Shown piece after piece: positions 33,901-43,011 of a stretch of 64,000 nt of DNA; position 1 is the stretch's first letter; each line of letters starts with the position of its first letter. The notes beneath the pieces are model-generated. The model was not told the origin of the DNA, searched no databases, and worked only from the letters and a program-made list of their open reading frames with translations. Both the position numbers and the translations under genes were made by a program. Source of the stretch: SKVR01 sp964491395 (lineage in GTDB: Bacteria > Bacteroidota > Bacteroidia > Bacteroidales > UBA7960); NCBI GenBank assembly GCA_964491395.1, contig CAZBGI010000004.1, positions 1 to 64,000 on the forward strand, given 5' to 3'.

Positions 33901-34494
33901 TTACTTTATCAACGGATTTTCCAGGTCAAAAACTATTTCAAATCGTTTTTCGCCATCTCTGTCCAGCCTATAAGACAAGTAAGTCATCTCCTCGTCCATG
34001 GAAACAATCCATACATTGTCTTCCCCACCTTCAATAACAGATGCGGTATAATCATCGGCCGGAAAAGTCTGTCGGAAAGGATTACCTTCAGTAATAGCAA
34101 CACCACCATACATTGATTCTTCTTCATGGGTTCCATCTTCATGCAGGTGTTGATGTTTGAAAACCAAATCGCCGTCTTCAGCTAAAAACATCCAGGTGCG
34201 TGATTGGTCATCATCAATATGAAATGGTATATGAATATGAGTATCTTCGCATATATTTACATGTATAATCATGGTTTTGTCTTCCCAGCTATCACCATGA
34301 TGACTTCTGTAAACCTGCTCACCTTCAAAGGTTTGACCACAGAGACTGGCCAGGTTATTGAAAAATGCTTCCTGTGCCTCATGTTCAAACAAAGTATTGG
34401 TTGGCTCGCTATTGCCTTTTTCAGATTGAGATACTGAACCACAAGCTGAAAACAACAGCAAAACCAAAACTGCTAAAGTAGAAATTCTGCACAT
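33901..34494 (-). CDS. Histidine-rich hypothetical lipoprotein
   Basis: A 197-residue lipoprotein with lipobox FSAC (C18). The mature part has clusters of His with acidic residues (SHHGDSWED, HIHIPFHIDDD, KHQHLHEDGTHEEES), which could bind metal but could equally just be surface-exposed strands. Otherwise it looks like a single beta-rich domain ending in DLENPLIK. No named family recognised. Single gene with its own terminator. Confidence 0.65.
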   Translation of the reverse strand: MCRISTLAVLVLLLFSACGSVSQSEKGNSEPTNTLFEHEAQEAFFNNLASLCGQTFEGEQVYRSHHGDSWEDKTMIIHVNICEDTHIHIPFHIDDDQSRTWMFLAEDGDLVFKHQHLHEDGTHEEESMYGGVAITEGNPFRQTFPADDYTASVIEGGEDNVWIVSMDEEMTYLSYRLDRDGEKRFEIVFDLENPLIK

Positions 34495-34592
34495 ATCATT
34501 TATATTTACATGATTAATAAAAAAAGGATTTACAAGGAATTTACAAGGGATTTACAAATATACGCAATCCTTTACAATCAATAACTTATCGG

Positions 34593-36040
34593 TTAAAAAA
34601 AGAATTTGGCACAAAATATAATAGCAAGAACATACATTACCCAGGAAACTTCTTTGTGCCGGCCTGAAAGAAGTTTAAGCAGCACCCATGATATCATGCC
34701 AAAAACAATTCCCTCTGCAATGCTGTATGTAAGAGGCATCATAACAATGGTAAGAAACACTGGTATTGACTCGGTGATATCGTTGAAATTAATTTTCACA
34801 ATGGGCGAAAGCATAAAAGAACCTACCAGTATTAAAGCGGGTGCCGTGGCCGCTCCGGGAACCATCAGAAAGACAGGAGAAAGAAACAGCGCCATGAAAA
34901 ACATGATTGCCACCGTCAGTGATGTCAGGCCGGTGCGCCCTCCCTCAGCTACTCCCGAAGCACTTTCAATATAGGTGGTAACCGTAGAAGTACCCAGCAT
35001 CGAGCCTGCCGTAGTTCCTATTGCATCGGCAAAAAGAGCTTGTTTCACCCGGGGTAGTTTTCCGTCCTTATCAATCATATCTGCTTTGGACGCCACACCA
35101 ATAAGGGTTCCTACAGTATCAAACATATCTACAAATAAAAAGGTAAGCAGGATAACCATCATCTCAAGGGTGAAAACCTGGCTAAAATCGAATTGAAAGG
35201 CAATGGATGAAATGGACGGTGGTAAAGACAAATAATAGCCCTCGGGGAGCAATGTGACCCCCAAAGGTATCCCCGCCAAAGTAGCTACAAATATCCCAAT
35301 GAGCAATGCTCCTCTAATCTTCAGCGCCAGTAATGCACCCATTACTACAACCCCCAAAAGAGCTACCCAAACCGTATGCGAACTCATATCACCCAGGCTT
35401 ACCATGGTGGCCGGATTGCTCACAATTAGTCCTGCATTTTGCAATCCGATAAAAGCAATAAAGAGACCAATGCCACCTGATATAGCGTGTTTGATATTGA
35501 TAGGTATGGCATTTACAATGGCTTCCCGAACATTGAATGCCGTTAATACAATAAAAATAATACCTTCGAGAAATACTGCAGTAAGTGCAAATTGCCAGCT
35601 ATAACCCATGCCCAGCACCACTGTAAATGCGAAAAAAGCATTGAGTCCCATACCGGGAGCCAAAGCAAAGGGTAATTTAGCCACCAGAGCCATCACCAGG
35701 GTCGCAACAACGGCAGAAAGGGCTGTGGCTGTGAAAATGGCATTTTTATCCATNNNNNNNNNNNNNNNNNNNNNNNNNNNNNNNNNNNNNNNNNNNNNNN
35801 NNNNNNNNNNNNNNNNNNNNNNNNNNNNNNNNNNNNNNNNNNNNNNNNNNNNNGGGTCGCAACAACGGCAGAAAGGGCTGTGGCTGTGAAAATGGCATTT
35901 TTATCCATGCCTGTAGCAGATAAAATTTCAGGATTAACGGCAAGAATATAAGCCATGGTCATAAAGGTGGTTATTCCTGCAATTATTTCGGTTCGAATGG
36001 TTGTTTTGTGGGAATGGAGTCCGAAAAATTTTTCCAACAT
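34593..36040 (-). CDS. NCS2 family purine-type permease, interrupted by assembly gap
   Basis: A membrane transporter of the AzgA/PbuG-like NCS2 branch, predicted to import hypoxanthine/guanine/xanthine-type bases with protons. N-terminus FFGLHSHKTTIRTEIIAGIT and the FMTMAYILAVNPEIL, NAFFAFTVVLGMGYSWQ and FVDMFDTVGTLIGVA blocks are typical; about 12 membrane spans. The gene is split only by 100 Ns at 35754-35853. The 55 bp before and after the Ns are identical; removing the Ns and one copy leaves a continuous 430-residue frame, which fits the family length. The real gene is therefore very probably intact. Confidence 0.9.
35699..35753. repeat. 55-bp duplicated contig end (left of gap)
   Basis: Identical to 35854-35908 and placed exactly at the edge of the N run, as expected for overlapping contig ends that were not merged. 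Confidence 0.9.
35754..35853. other. Scaffold gap of 100 N
   Basis: Exactly 100 undetermined bases, the conventional placeholder length. The flanking duplicates imply that no sequence is truly missing. Confidence 0.95.
35854..35908. repeat. 55-bp duplicated contig end (right of gap)
   Basis: Second copy of 35699-35753. Confidence 0.9.
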
Positions 36041-36077
36041 GACGCGTAAATTTTAATAGTGAAAGAAAGATTAGGTG

Positions 36078-36791
36078 TTAAAATGTCCACTTTAAAGCAA
36101 GCGTGGGATTAATCATAAATCCCTGGTTACCGGCAAAATTGGAAGAAACCTCCACTTCACTTCCGGCTGAAAAACGGGGATTAAAATTATACCATAACTG
36201 AGGCTCGGCAAGAAACACATATTTTGTGGTTGTAAAATCAGATTCAAAAGAACTATCCGCGAAGGTGTTATCTTCTCTCCAGAAATCGGCAAATCCCATA
36301 AAGGTAATTTTTCTGTCCATCCATTGCATATTCCAGACTCCGGTAAGCTGAAACGATAAATCATGCTTTGCCCTGATATTTTTATACAACAATTGTAAGG
36401 TAAAAATCCGCGTGTAATCCGCGTTATTCCAGGTATATTGCCCCCCACTAAGCCAGGCATCATTCAGCTGGTAAGCAATGTTTGCCTCGGGAGTCCAGAA
36501 CTGCCCAAATCCACCATTATATTCAACCTGGAAAGCCAAAGGATTTTCCCAAAACTTAATTGCACGGGCTATCTCCATGTAAGCCAGTGATACTCCTTTC
36601 ACATCATTAGAGTTGTAATCAAAGTCTACAAAGAAAAAGGTACTCCCCCATGCATCGGGTTTAAACATTTCCAGGGTGGTAGTTACATGCTTGCGGTCTT
36701 TCCCTGAATCGTAATGAACCTGAAGATTCTGGCCAGTCAGTGTACAAGCCCAGAGTGCTATTCCCGTAAAAATCAGTAATTTTTTTTTCAT
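36078..36791 (-). CDS. DUF5020 outer-membrane protein (Tsx-like)
   Basis: A 237-residue protein; start at ATG 36791 (MKKKLLIFTGIALWA), which begins a signal peptide ending near TGQ; a TTG three codons upstream is less likely. The mature part is a series of amphipathic strands with aromatic girdles, starting NLQVHYDSG and ending with ALKWTF, consistent with a 12-strand barrel. It fits DUF5020, a family distantly related to the nucleoside channel Tsx. It lies 37 bp downstream of the purine-type permease on the same strand, so an outer-membrane channel for nucleosides or bases is a sensible inference. Confidence 0.8.
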   Translation of the reverse strand: MKKKLLIFTGIALWACTLTGQNLQVHYDSGKDRKHVTTTLEMFKPDAWGSTFFFVDFDYNSNDVKGVSLAYMEIARAIKFWENPLAFQVEYNGGFGQFWTPEANIAYQLNDAWLSGGQYTWNNADYTRIFTLQLLYKNIRAKHDLSFQLTGVWNMQWMDRKITFMGFADFWREDNTFADSSFESDFTTTKYVFLAEPQLWYNFNPRFSAGSEVEVSSNFAGNQGFMINPTLALKWTF

Positions 36792-37090
36792 ACAATCCAA
36801 TTTTTTTTTGTTAGTGAAGTTAATACTATCAGTGATGAAGTGTAAACTGTTTTTTATCCCATTGGACAGTTCACTTTTACAACATCAAAAATATTTCATA
36901 AACAGTGAAAAATAAACAAGGTAAAAATCAATGTTTCCACAAATTGTTAATAAATATAACCCTATAAATAATAGAGGGAGGAACTAATTTTTTTTAACCG
37001 AGCAATTAATAAATATTAACATGTTATAAAAGCTGATTAGACCACTACTATTCTAAATTTGCAGCATTAATTTAAATTATTAAACATATT
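36792..37090. other. Divergent intergenic region before Bat operon
   Basis: No gene. A plus-strand TAAATTTG at 37054-37061 is a good -7 candidate for moxR. Confidence 0.4.
37054..37061 (+). promoter_or_regulatory. -7 box of moxR/Bat operon
   Basis: TAAATTTG fits TAnnTTTG; leader of about 25 bases to the moxR ATG. No TTG at the -33 position. Confidence 0.4.
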
Positions 37091-38074
37091 ATGGATATTA
37101 GGGAATTGAACGAAAAAATACAACAGGAAAGTTCTTTTGTGGACATTCTGACCATGGAAATGAAAAAAGTTATTGTGGGTCAGAAAGATATGGTTGACAA
37201 ACTTCTTATCGGTATGCTCGCCAACGGTCATATTTTGTTGGAAGGAGTTCCCGGACTGGCCAAGACGTTGGCCATTAAGTCGCTGGCTAACAGTATCAAA
37301 GCGCAGTACAGCCGTATTCAGTTTACCCCCGACTTATTGCCTGCCGACCTTATCGGAACCATGATTTATTCGCAGAAAACAGAAGAATTCATCGTAAAGA
37401 AAGGTCCTGTTTTCGCCAATTTCATTTTGGCAGATGAGATTAACCGGGCTCCTGCCAAAGTACAGAGTGCCTTGCTTGAGGCCATGCAGGAAAGACAAGT
37501 TACCATAGGAGAGCAAACATTCAAGCTGGAAGAACCATTCCTGGTACTTGCTACAGAGAACCCCATCGAACAAGAGGGCACCTATCCCCTGCCCGAAGCC
37601 CAGGTGGACCGTTTTATGCTGAAAATCGTTATCGATTACCCTAATAAAGACGAAGAAAAGTTGATCATCCGGCAAAATGTTATGGGTGAATTTCCTCAAA
37701 CCAGGCCCGTGCTGACTCCTTCTGATATTTTAAAGGCCCGGGAAGTAGTAAGGGAAGTCTATCTGGATGAAAAAATAGAGAATTATATAACAGATATCGT
37801 TTTTTCTACCCGCTTTCCGGCAGATTATAAGCTGTCGAAGTTGGACCCCCTCATCAGTTACGGAGGCTCTCCCCGGGCAAGCATTAACATTGCCCTCGCT
37901 GCCAAGGCTTATGCTTTTATCAAGCGCAGAGGCTACGTTATTCCTGAAGACGTGAGAGCAGTTTGCCCTGATGTAATGAGGCACAGAATCGGACTTACCT
38001 ATGAGGCTGAGGCAGAAAACATCACCTCAGAAGATATCATTACAGAAATTCTCAATACCGTTGAAGTACCTTAA
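37091..38074 (+). CDS. MoxR family AAA+ ATPase
   Basis: A 327-residue AAA+ chaperone-like ATPase. Walker A is the MoxR-type GVPGLAKT (about 54-61), Walker B ADEINRAP (about 114-121), and the sensor region TQNP-like segment reads ATENPIEQEG. MoxR proteins act with VWA-domain proteins to mature or activate partners; here the VWA partners (DUF58, BatA, BatB) follow directly. It is the first gene of the Bat operon; a 156-bp gap separates it from the DUF58 gene. Confidence 0.92.
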   Translation: MDIRELNEKIQQESSFVDILTMEMKKVIVGQKDMVDKLLIGMLANGHILLEGVPGLAKTLAIKSLANSIKAQYSRIQFTPDLLPADLIGTMIYSQKTEEFIVKKGPVFANFILADEINRAPAKVQSALLEAMQERQVTIGEQTFKLEEPFLVLATENPIEQEGTYPLPEAQVDRFMLKIVIDYPNKDEEKLIIRQNVMGEFPQTRPVLTPSDILKAREVVREVYLDEKIENYITDIVFSTRFPADYKLSKLDPLISYGGSPRASINIALAAKAYAFIKRRGYVIPEDVRAVCPDVMRHRIGLTYEAEAENITSEDIITEILNTVEVP

Positions 38075-38230
38075 AGGCAAAGTACTTCTTTTGGGGGCAT
38101 TGGTTTTTTGAAAAGCTTTTTTACTACACCAATATCAAGCAAGCCTCATAAGGGAGCAGTTAAAACTTGTATGCAATTTGTTATTGCGGTAAGAGGTTTT
38201 GTTATCAGGTACGTTTCTTAAATCAAATAT

Positions 38231-39100
38231 ATGGAAACCAAAGAACTCATTAAAAAAGTTCGGAAAATTGAAATAAAAACCAAAGGCATTTCCAGTCAGG
38301 TTTTCGCCGGAAGTTATCAGAGTGCTTTCAAAGGGAAAGGTATGGCTTTCACCGAGGTTAGAGAGTATCAGCCTGGTGACGACATCCGTTCTATCGACTG
38401 GAATGTTACTGCAAGGTTCAACCACCCTTATGTTAAGGTTTTTGAAGAGGAGAGAGAGCTCACTGTGATGTTGTTGATTGATGTCAGCGGCTCCAATGAG
38501 TTTGGTTCAAAACTGAGATTGAAAGAAGAGATGATAACCGAAATTGCTGCAGTACTTGCCTTTTCGGCCATACAGAATAATGACAAAGTAGGAGTTATAT
38601 TTTTCAGTAGCATAATTGAAAAATTTATACCTCCCAAAAAAGGAACCAGCCACATACTGCGAATAATCAGAGAGCTGATTGACTTTAAACCCAAAGAGCA
38701 AGGTACACATATAGGGGAAGCCCTCAAATATATGCGCAATGTGATCAAGAAAAAATCGGTTGCCTTCCTGATTACCGATTTTCAGGATCGGGGTTTTGAA
38801 GATGCCCTGACCATTGTGGGAAAAAAGCATGATCTGGTGGGTATAAGGGTATTTGATGATCTTGAAAAACAAATACCGGCTGCGGGCTTGATGAGGTTAA
38901 AAGATGCTGAAACAGGTCAGCTTAAATGGGCCGATACTTCCAGCCGCAGTTTCAGAGAAGAACTTACACGGTGGAACGCACAGCATGAACAATACCTGCA
39001 GGCTATATTCAGAAAAGCTTCGGTCGATTATACCAGCATAGCCACCCATATGGATTATGTTCCGCCCCTGATAAACCTTTTTAAAAGAAGAATACAATAA
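38231..39100 (+). CDS. DUF58 domain protein of Bat operon
   Basis: A 289-residue soluble protein. The family hallmark is EVREYQPGDDIRSIDWNVTAR (about 42-62), followed by a VWA-like fold with LLIDVSGSNEFG (about 78-89), a MIDAS-type DxSxS. DUF58 proteins are regular companions of MoxR ATPases. Position between moxR and the bat genes is the usual Bacteroidota order. Confidence 0.9.
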   Translation: METKELIKKVRKIEIKTKGISSQVFAGSYQSAFKGKGMAFTEVREYQPGDDIRSIDWNVTARFNHPYVKVFEEERELTVMLLIDVSGSNEFGSKLRLKEEMITEIAAVLAFSAIQNNDKVGVIFFSSIIEKFIPPKKGTSHILRIIRELIDFKPKEQGTHIGEALKYMRNVIKKKSVAFLITDFQDRGFEDALTIVGKKHDLVGIRVFDDLEKQIPAAGLMRLKDAETGQLKWADTSSRSFREELTRWNAQHEQYLQAIFRKASVDYTSIATHMDYVPPLINLFKRRIQ

Positions 39101-39151
39101 TATTTCAAATTAACCTGGCCAGGATACGCATTGTAGCAATAAAATCTAATT

Positions 39152-40126
39152 ATGCAAAGGAAGAATCAATTAATCACGGGTTTAACATGGATATTTATTA
39201 TTCTTACCAACAGCCTTTACGCGCAGCAAGTCGTTTCGGCACTGGATCCTGATAAGATTTTTATCGGGGAACATGTAACGCTTTCTTATACGGTGGAAAT
39301 CCCTGCAGAAGCCACCCTGCAGATGCCTGCATTTGATGAGATGATCAACGAGAAGATTGAATTATTAGATTATGGCAACACTGACACCTTAGCTACTGAT
39401 AAAGAAGACAGTATCAGGCTGCAGCGAAACCTGCGCATTACTTCGTGGGAAGAAGGGTTTCATGCCATTGCCCCATTTGAGTTTTACCTGATTCAAAATA
39501 CTGACACAATCATCCTTGAATCAGAACCTTTGCTCCTGGATGTAGAGCCATTTTCTATGGAGGAGCATACCGACTTAAAGGACATAAAAGGTATTCTTTC
39601 GGCTCCTGTGACTTTGGCAGAATTGAAGTACTACATTTTGGGCGTTGTTGTACTGGCTGTTCTGGTTTGGCTCATTCTTACCTACTGGAGAAAAAGAAAG
39701 AAACAGCCCGAACCTGCAACCATATGGGAAAAACCCGATGTACCTGCCCACATTGCTGCCATTAGCAGTCTTGAACAACTCAGGGCCCAAAAACTATGGC
39801 AACAGGGAAAAACAAAAGAATATTATATAACATTGACGGATATTATGCGGCGGTATCTTGAAAAACGCTATGGTGTAAAAGCCCTGGAAATGACCACCGC
39901 TGAAATTATGCATGCCATGAACGATAAACCTGGCATGAAAGAAAACGGAGAATCTCTTCAGCAAATTCTTTCTTTGGCTGATTTGGTGAAATTTGCTAAA
40001 TATCAGCCCCATGCTACAGATAATGAAATGTCAATGGATGCAGCTTTTGAATTTGTCAACCATACAAAACCAGTAAGTACGCTTGACCAACACAAGGATG
40101 ACAATCATGAAGAAGAAATAAGCTAA
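39152..40126 (+). CDS. BatD-like membrane protein of Bat operon
   Basis: A 324-residue protein: signal peptide 1-24, an extracytoplasmic beta-sandwich (about 27-150, SALDPDKIFIGEHVTLSYTVEIP), one membrane span (about 160-178, YYILGVVVLAVLVWLILTYW) and a cytoplasmic helical domain (about 205-300, LWQQGKTKEYYITLTDIMRRYLEKRYG). The architecture is like the half-BatD/DUF4381-type proteins found in this operon position. The order implies participation in the membrane complex with BatA and BatB; the biochemical role is unknown. Confidence 0.75.
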   Translation: MQRKNQLITGLTWIFIILTNSLYAQQVVSALDPDKIFIGEHVTLSYTVEIPAEATLQMPAFDEMINEKIELLDYGNTDTLATDKEDSIRLQRNLRITSWEEGFHAIAPFEFYLIQNTDTIILESEPLLLDVEPFSMEEHTDLKDIKGILSAPVTLAELKYYILGVVVLAVLVWLILTYWRKRKKQPEPATIWEKPDVPAHIAAISSLEQLRAQKLWQQGKTKEYYITLTDIMRRYLEKRYGVKALEMTTAEIMHAMNDKPGMKENGESLQQILSLADLVKFAKYQPHATDNEMSMDAAFEFVNHTKPVSTLDQHKDDNHEEEIS

Positions 40127-40179
40127 GCTTTTAAGTAAGTGGCTTTCAATTATTAATCACTAACAAACAATCAAACGGG

Positions 40180-41175
40180 ATGTTTTCGGAAATTACATTT
40201 GAATATCAACCCTTTCTGTATTTTTTGCTGATAATTCCCTTGCTGGTTGGATATTATGTCTGGCGCAACAGGTATCTGCATGCAGAGATGCAGTATTCTC
40301 ATTTTGCTTTTATGGAAAAGGTTAGAAAAAGCCCCAGGCTTTATTTCGTGCATTTTCCTTTTGTATTGAGAATGCTGGTACTTATTTTGCTAATTGTAGC
40401 GCTCGCTCGTCCGCAATCCACCTCTCACATGCAGGATATTAACGTTGAAGGTATCGACATTGTGGCTGCATTGGATATCTCCGGATCCATGCTTGCAGCA
40501 GATTTTGAACCCAACAGGCTGGAAGCTGCCAAAGCCACAGCCCATGATTTCGTGGCCATGAGACCGGGAGACAGAATTGGTGTCACAGTTTTTAGCGGTG
40601 AAAGTTTTACGCTTGTCCCCCTTACCACCGATCATCTTTTACTCAACAACCTGTTATCTACCGTACATACTGATATGGTGGAAGACGGCACGGCCATTGG
40701 TGATGGTTTGGCTACAGCCATTAACAGGCTTCGTGAGAGCGATGCCATCAGCAAGGTTATTATCCTGCTAACCGATGGAATAAACAACTCGGGAGTAATA
40801 GATCCCCTCACAGCAGCAGAAATAGCTCAATTGCAGAATATCAGGGTTTACACCGTGGGAGTAGGTAGTCACGGAGCAGTCCCCTACCCTTTTCAGACCC
40901 CTTTTGGAACACAATACCGTGAAGTTGAAATTCCTGTGGATGAAAAGTTGTTGCAGGAAATGGCTCAAATGACCGGTGGCAGTTATTTCTGGGCTGACAA
41001 CCAACAGGCACTGGAAGAAATTTATCGTGAGATTGACAAGATGGAACGTTCCAAAATTGATGTGATGGAATTCACCCGTAAAAAAGATGAATATCTGCCA
41101 TTGGTTTTAATTGCCTTGTTACTGACAGGGATAGAATTTTTATTGAGAAAAACCTGGTTAAGGGTAACAACGTAG
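40180..41175 (+). CDS. batA: BatA, VWA-domain membrane protein
   Basis: A 331-residue protein with membrane spans near both ends (about 11-26, 61-76 and 306-322) and a VWA domain (about 88-290). The MIDAS motif is DISGSM (about 95-100) with the later T and D positions in LTDGINNSG. The Bat genes were linked to aerotolerance and growth in Bacteroides; the proteins are thought to form an inner-membrane complex with a large periplasmic part. Gene order moxR-DUF58-batA-batB supports the name. Confidence 0.9.
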   Translation: MFSEITFEYQPFLYFLLIIPLLVGYYVWRNRYLHAEMQYSHFAFMEKVRKSPRLYFVHFPFVLRMLVLILLIVALARPQSTSHMQDINVEGIDIVAALDISGSMLAADFEPNRLEAAKATAHDFVAMRPGDRIGVTVFSGESFTLVPLTTDHLLLNNLLSTVHTDMVEDGTAIGDGLATAINRLRESDAISKVIILLTDGINNSGVIDPLTAAEIAQLQNIRVYTVGVGSHGAVPYPFQTPFGTQYREVEIPVDEKLLQEMAQMTGGSYFWADNQQALEEIYREIDKMERSKIDVMEFTRKKDEYLPLVLIALLLTGIEFLLRKTWLRVTT

Positions 41176-41203
41176 TTTTTTTAATTAAAGCAATAATCTA
41201 TAT

Positions 41204-42244
41204 ATGGACTTCATAAGGTTTGAAAATCAGGAGTATTTTTATTTATTCCTTTTGGTTCCTGTTTTTCTGCTGGCTTTTATTCTTGCAAACTGGCATCGCA
41301 GGAAAAAGATGGCAAGGCTGGGTGAAACCAAAGTTTTAGAACGAATGATCCCTATGCATTCGAAAAGAAGACCCTGGGTAAAGTTGGTCCTTTTCTTCCT
41401 GGCTTTTTCCTCGTTGGTTATGGCAGCCGTCAATCCTCAACTGGGTTTCAGTACCGAAGATACGAAACGCAGCGGTGTAAATATTGTCATTGCCCTTGAT
41501 GTGAGTCGCAGCATGCTGGCAGAAGACATCAGGCCCAATCGCATGGAAAGGTCTAAAATGGCCGTGAGTCGGTTGATAAATCAATTGGAAAACGACAGGA
41601 TTTCTTTGGTTTTGTTTGCCGGATCCGCAGTGACACAAGTGCCCCTCACCATGGATCATGAAGCGGCCAAAATGATTCTGCGAACGGTGGATACCAGCAG
41701 TATACAAGTGCAGGGAACAGCCATTGGAGCTGCATTGGAAAGAAGCATAGCCAGCTTTTCATTTGCAGAAGGAGGAGGAAAAGTGATAATTCTTGTATCA
41801 GATGGAGAAAACCACCAGGATAAACCCATGCCAGTGGTAGAAAGAGCCAGAGAGCAAGACATTGTTATTCATACCGTTGGAGTGGGTACAACCCAGGGAG
41901 CGCCCATCCCTGTGTATCAAAACAATCAATTGTCCGGATTTCTGCGGGATGGAGAGGGAAACACCGTAATAAGCCGTTTTGATGAGCCTGTTCTCCGGGA
42001 GATAGCAGAAAAAGGCGGCGGCATTTTCCAAACCGGTACCGGTGCAGACATGGGGCTTAATCGTATTATGAAACAAGTACGGGAAATGGAACAACAGGAA
42101 TATGAAACTCCTCAGTTTTCTGAATATGAAAGCAGGTTCCATTATTTTATTGCTCTGGCATTGATTTTTCTGACGCTGGAGTTTCTTATTTTTGAAAGAA
42201 AAAGCAAATGGCTTAATAAGATTAATTTTTTTGAGGTATCTTAA
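41204..42244 (+). CDS. batB: BatB, VWA-domain membrane protein
   Basis: A 346-residue paralogue of BatA with spans at about 13-29, 60-78 and 311-328 and a VWA domain (about 90-300). The MIDAS motif is DVSRSM, followed by LAEDIRPNRMERSKMAVSRL, with LVSDGENHQD as the later metal-binding part. It lies 28 bp downstream of batA and is probably co-translated in the same operon. Confidence 0.9.
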   Translation: MDFIRFENQEYFYLFLLVPVFLLAFILANWHRRKKMARLGETKVLERMIPMHSKRRPWVKLVLFFLAFSSLVMAAVNPQLGFSTEDTKRSGVNIVIALDVSRSMLAEDIRPNRMERSKMAVSRLINQLENDRISLVLFAGSAVTQVPLTMDHEAAKMILRTVDTSSIQVQGTAIGAALERSIASFSFAEGGGKVIILVSDGENHQDKPMPVVERAREQDIVIHTVGVGTTQGAPIPVYQNNQLSGFLRDGEGNTVISRFDEPVLREIAEKGGGIFQTGTGADMGLNRIMKQVREMEQQEYETPQFSEYESRFHYFIALALIFLTLEFLIFERKSKWLNKINFFEVS

Positions 42245-42258
42245 ACCCAGAAAATCGA

Positions 42259-42993
42259 ATGAACAAAATGTTGAAAAGCAGTATATTTTTTTTCCTTCTT
42301 CTTTGCATGCAAATTCCTGTGGCTTATTCACAACGGGAAAATGCGGATATCAGGCAAGGAAACAAAGCCTACAAATCAGAAAACTATCAAGAGGCGGAGT
42401 TGAATTATCGCAAAGCCCTGGAAGAAAACCCCCAGAACACCAAGGCTCTTTACAACCTTGCCAATTCTTTGTACAAGCAGGAAAGGTACGACGAAGCGGC
42501 CAATCTTCTTGAGGGATTGGTGGGCAATGATTTATCTGACCGCAGAAAGGCCGATATCTATCATAACCTGGGCAATGCCAAGGTAGGAGCACAACAGCTG
42601 GAAGAAGGTATCGAAGCTTACAAAAACGCGTTGCGCATAAGACCGGAAGATCAGGATACCCGGCACAACCTTGCCTATGCTCTGCAACAATTGCAACAAC
42701 AGCAACAGCAGCAGGAAGGAGAAGACGATCAGGAAGACGATCAGGAAGATGATCAGAAAAACGATCAGGAAAAGGATCAGGAAAACGATCAGGAAGAGGA
42801 TCAGCAATCACAACAGCCTGAAAAACCCAATGAAGAGCAGGAACAGCAGCAAGCTCCCAGGCCCGATCAGATATCACCCCAGGATGCAGAGCGTATTCTG
42901 GATGCGTTGAAACAACAGGAGCAGGAAATCCAGGAAAAAATTGAAAGAGAAGAAAAGAAAAGACAGCCTTTGAAACCGGAAAGACAATGGTAG
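42259..42993 (+). CDS. batC: BatC, TPR protein with DDQE repeat tail
   Basis: A 244-residue protein: signal peptide 1-25, two to three TPR units (about 30-130, ENYQEAELNYRKALEENPQNTKALYNLANSLY), a poly-Gln linker, a strongly acidic stretch encoded by seven 12-bp repeats (residues about 155-182), and a charged helical end. It matches BatC by position and architecture (TPR plus low-complexity tail). The tail should be disordered and its length is likely to vary between strains. Confidence 0.87.
   Translation: MNKMLKSSIFFFLLLCMQIPVAYSQRENADIRQGNKAYKSENYQEAELNYRKALEENPQNTKALYNLANSLYKQERYDEAANLLEGLVGNDLSDRRKADIYHNLGNAKVGAQQLEEGIEAYKNALRIRPEDQDTRHNLAYALQQLQQQQQQQEGEDDQEDDQEDDQKNDQEKDQENDQEEDQQSQQPEKPNEEQEQQQAPRPDQISPQDAERILDALKQQEQEIQEKIEREEKKRQPLKPERQW
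42721..42804. repeat. Seven tandem 12-bp repeats in batC
   Basis: Unit gaagacgatcag with small variants, in frame, encoding E/K-D/N-D-Q. Repeat units start at 42721, 42733, 42745, 42757, 42769, 42781 and 42793. Confidence 0.9.
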
Positions 42994-43011
42994 GAAAATG
43001 AATTATTGACT

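Noticed and set aside
35689..36040. Two separate permease genes or a frameshifted pseudogene
   Set aside because: The break is the N gap with duplicated contig ends; the frame is continuous after removing the artefact.
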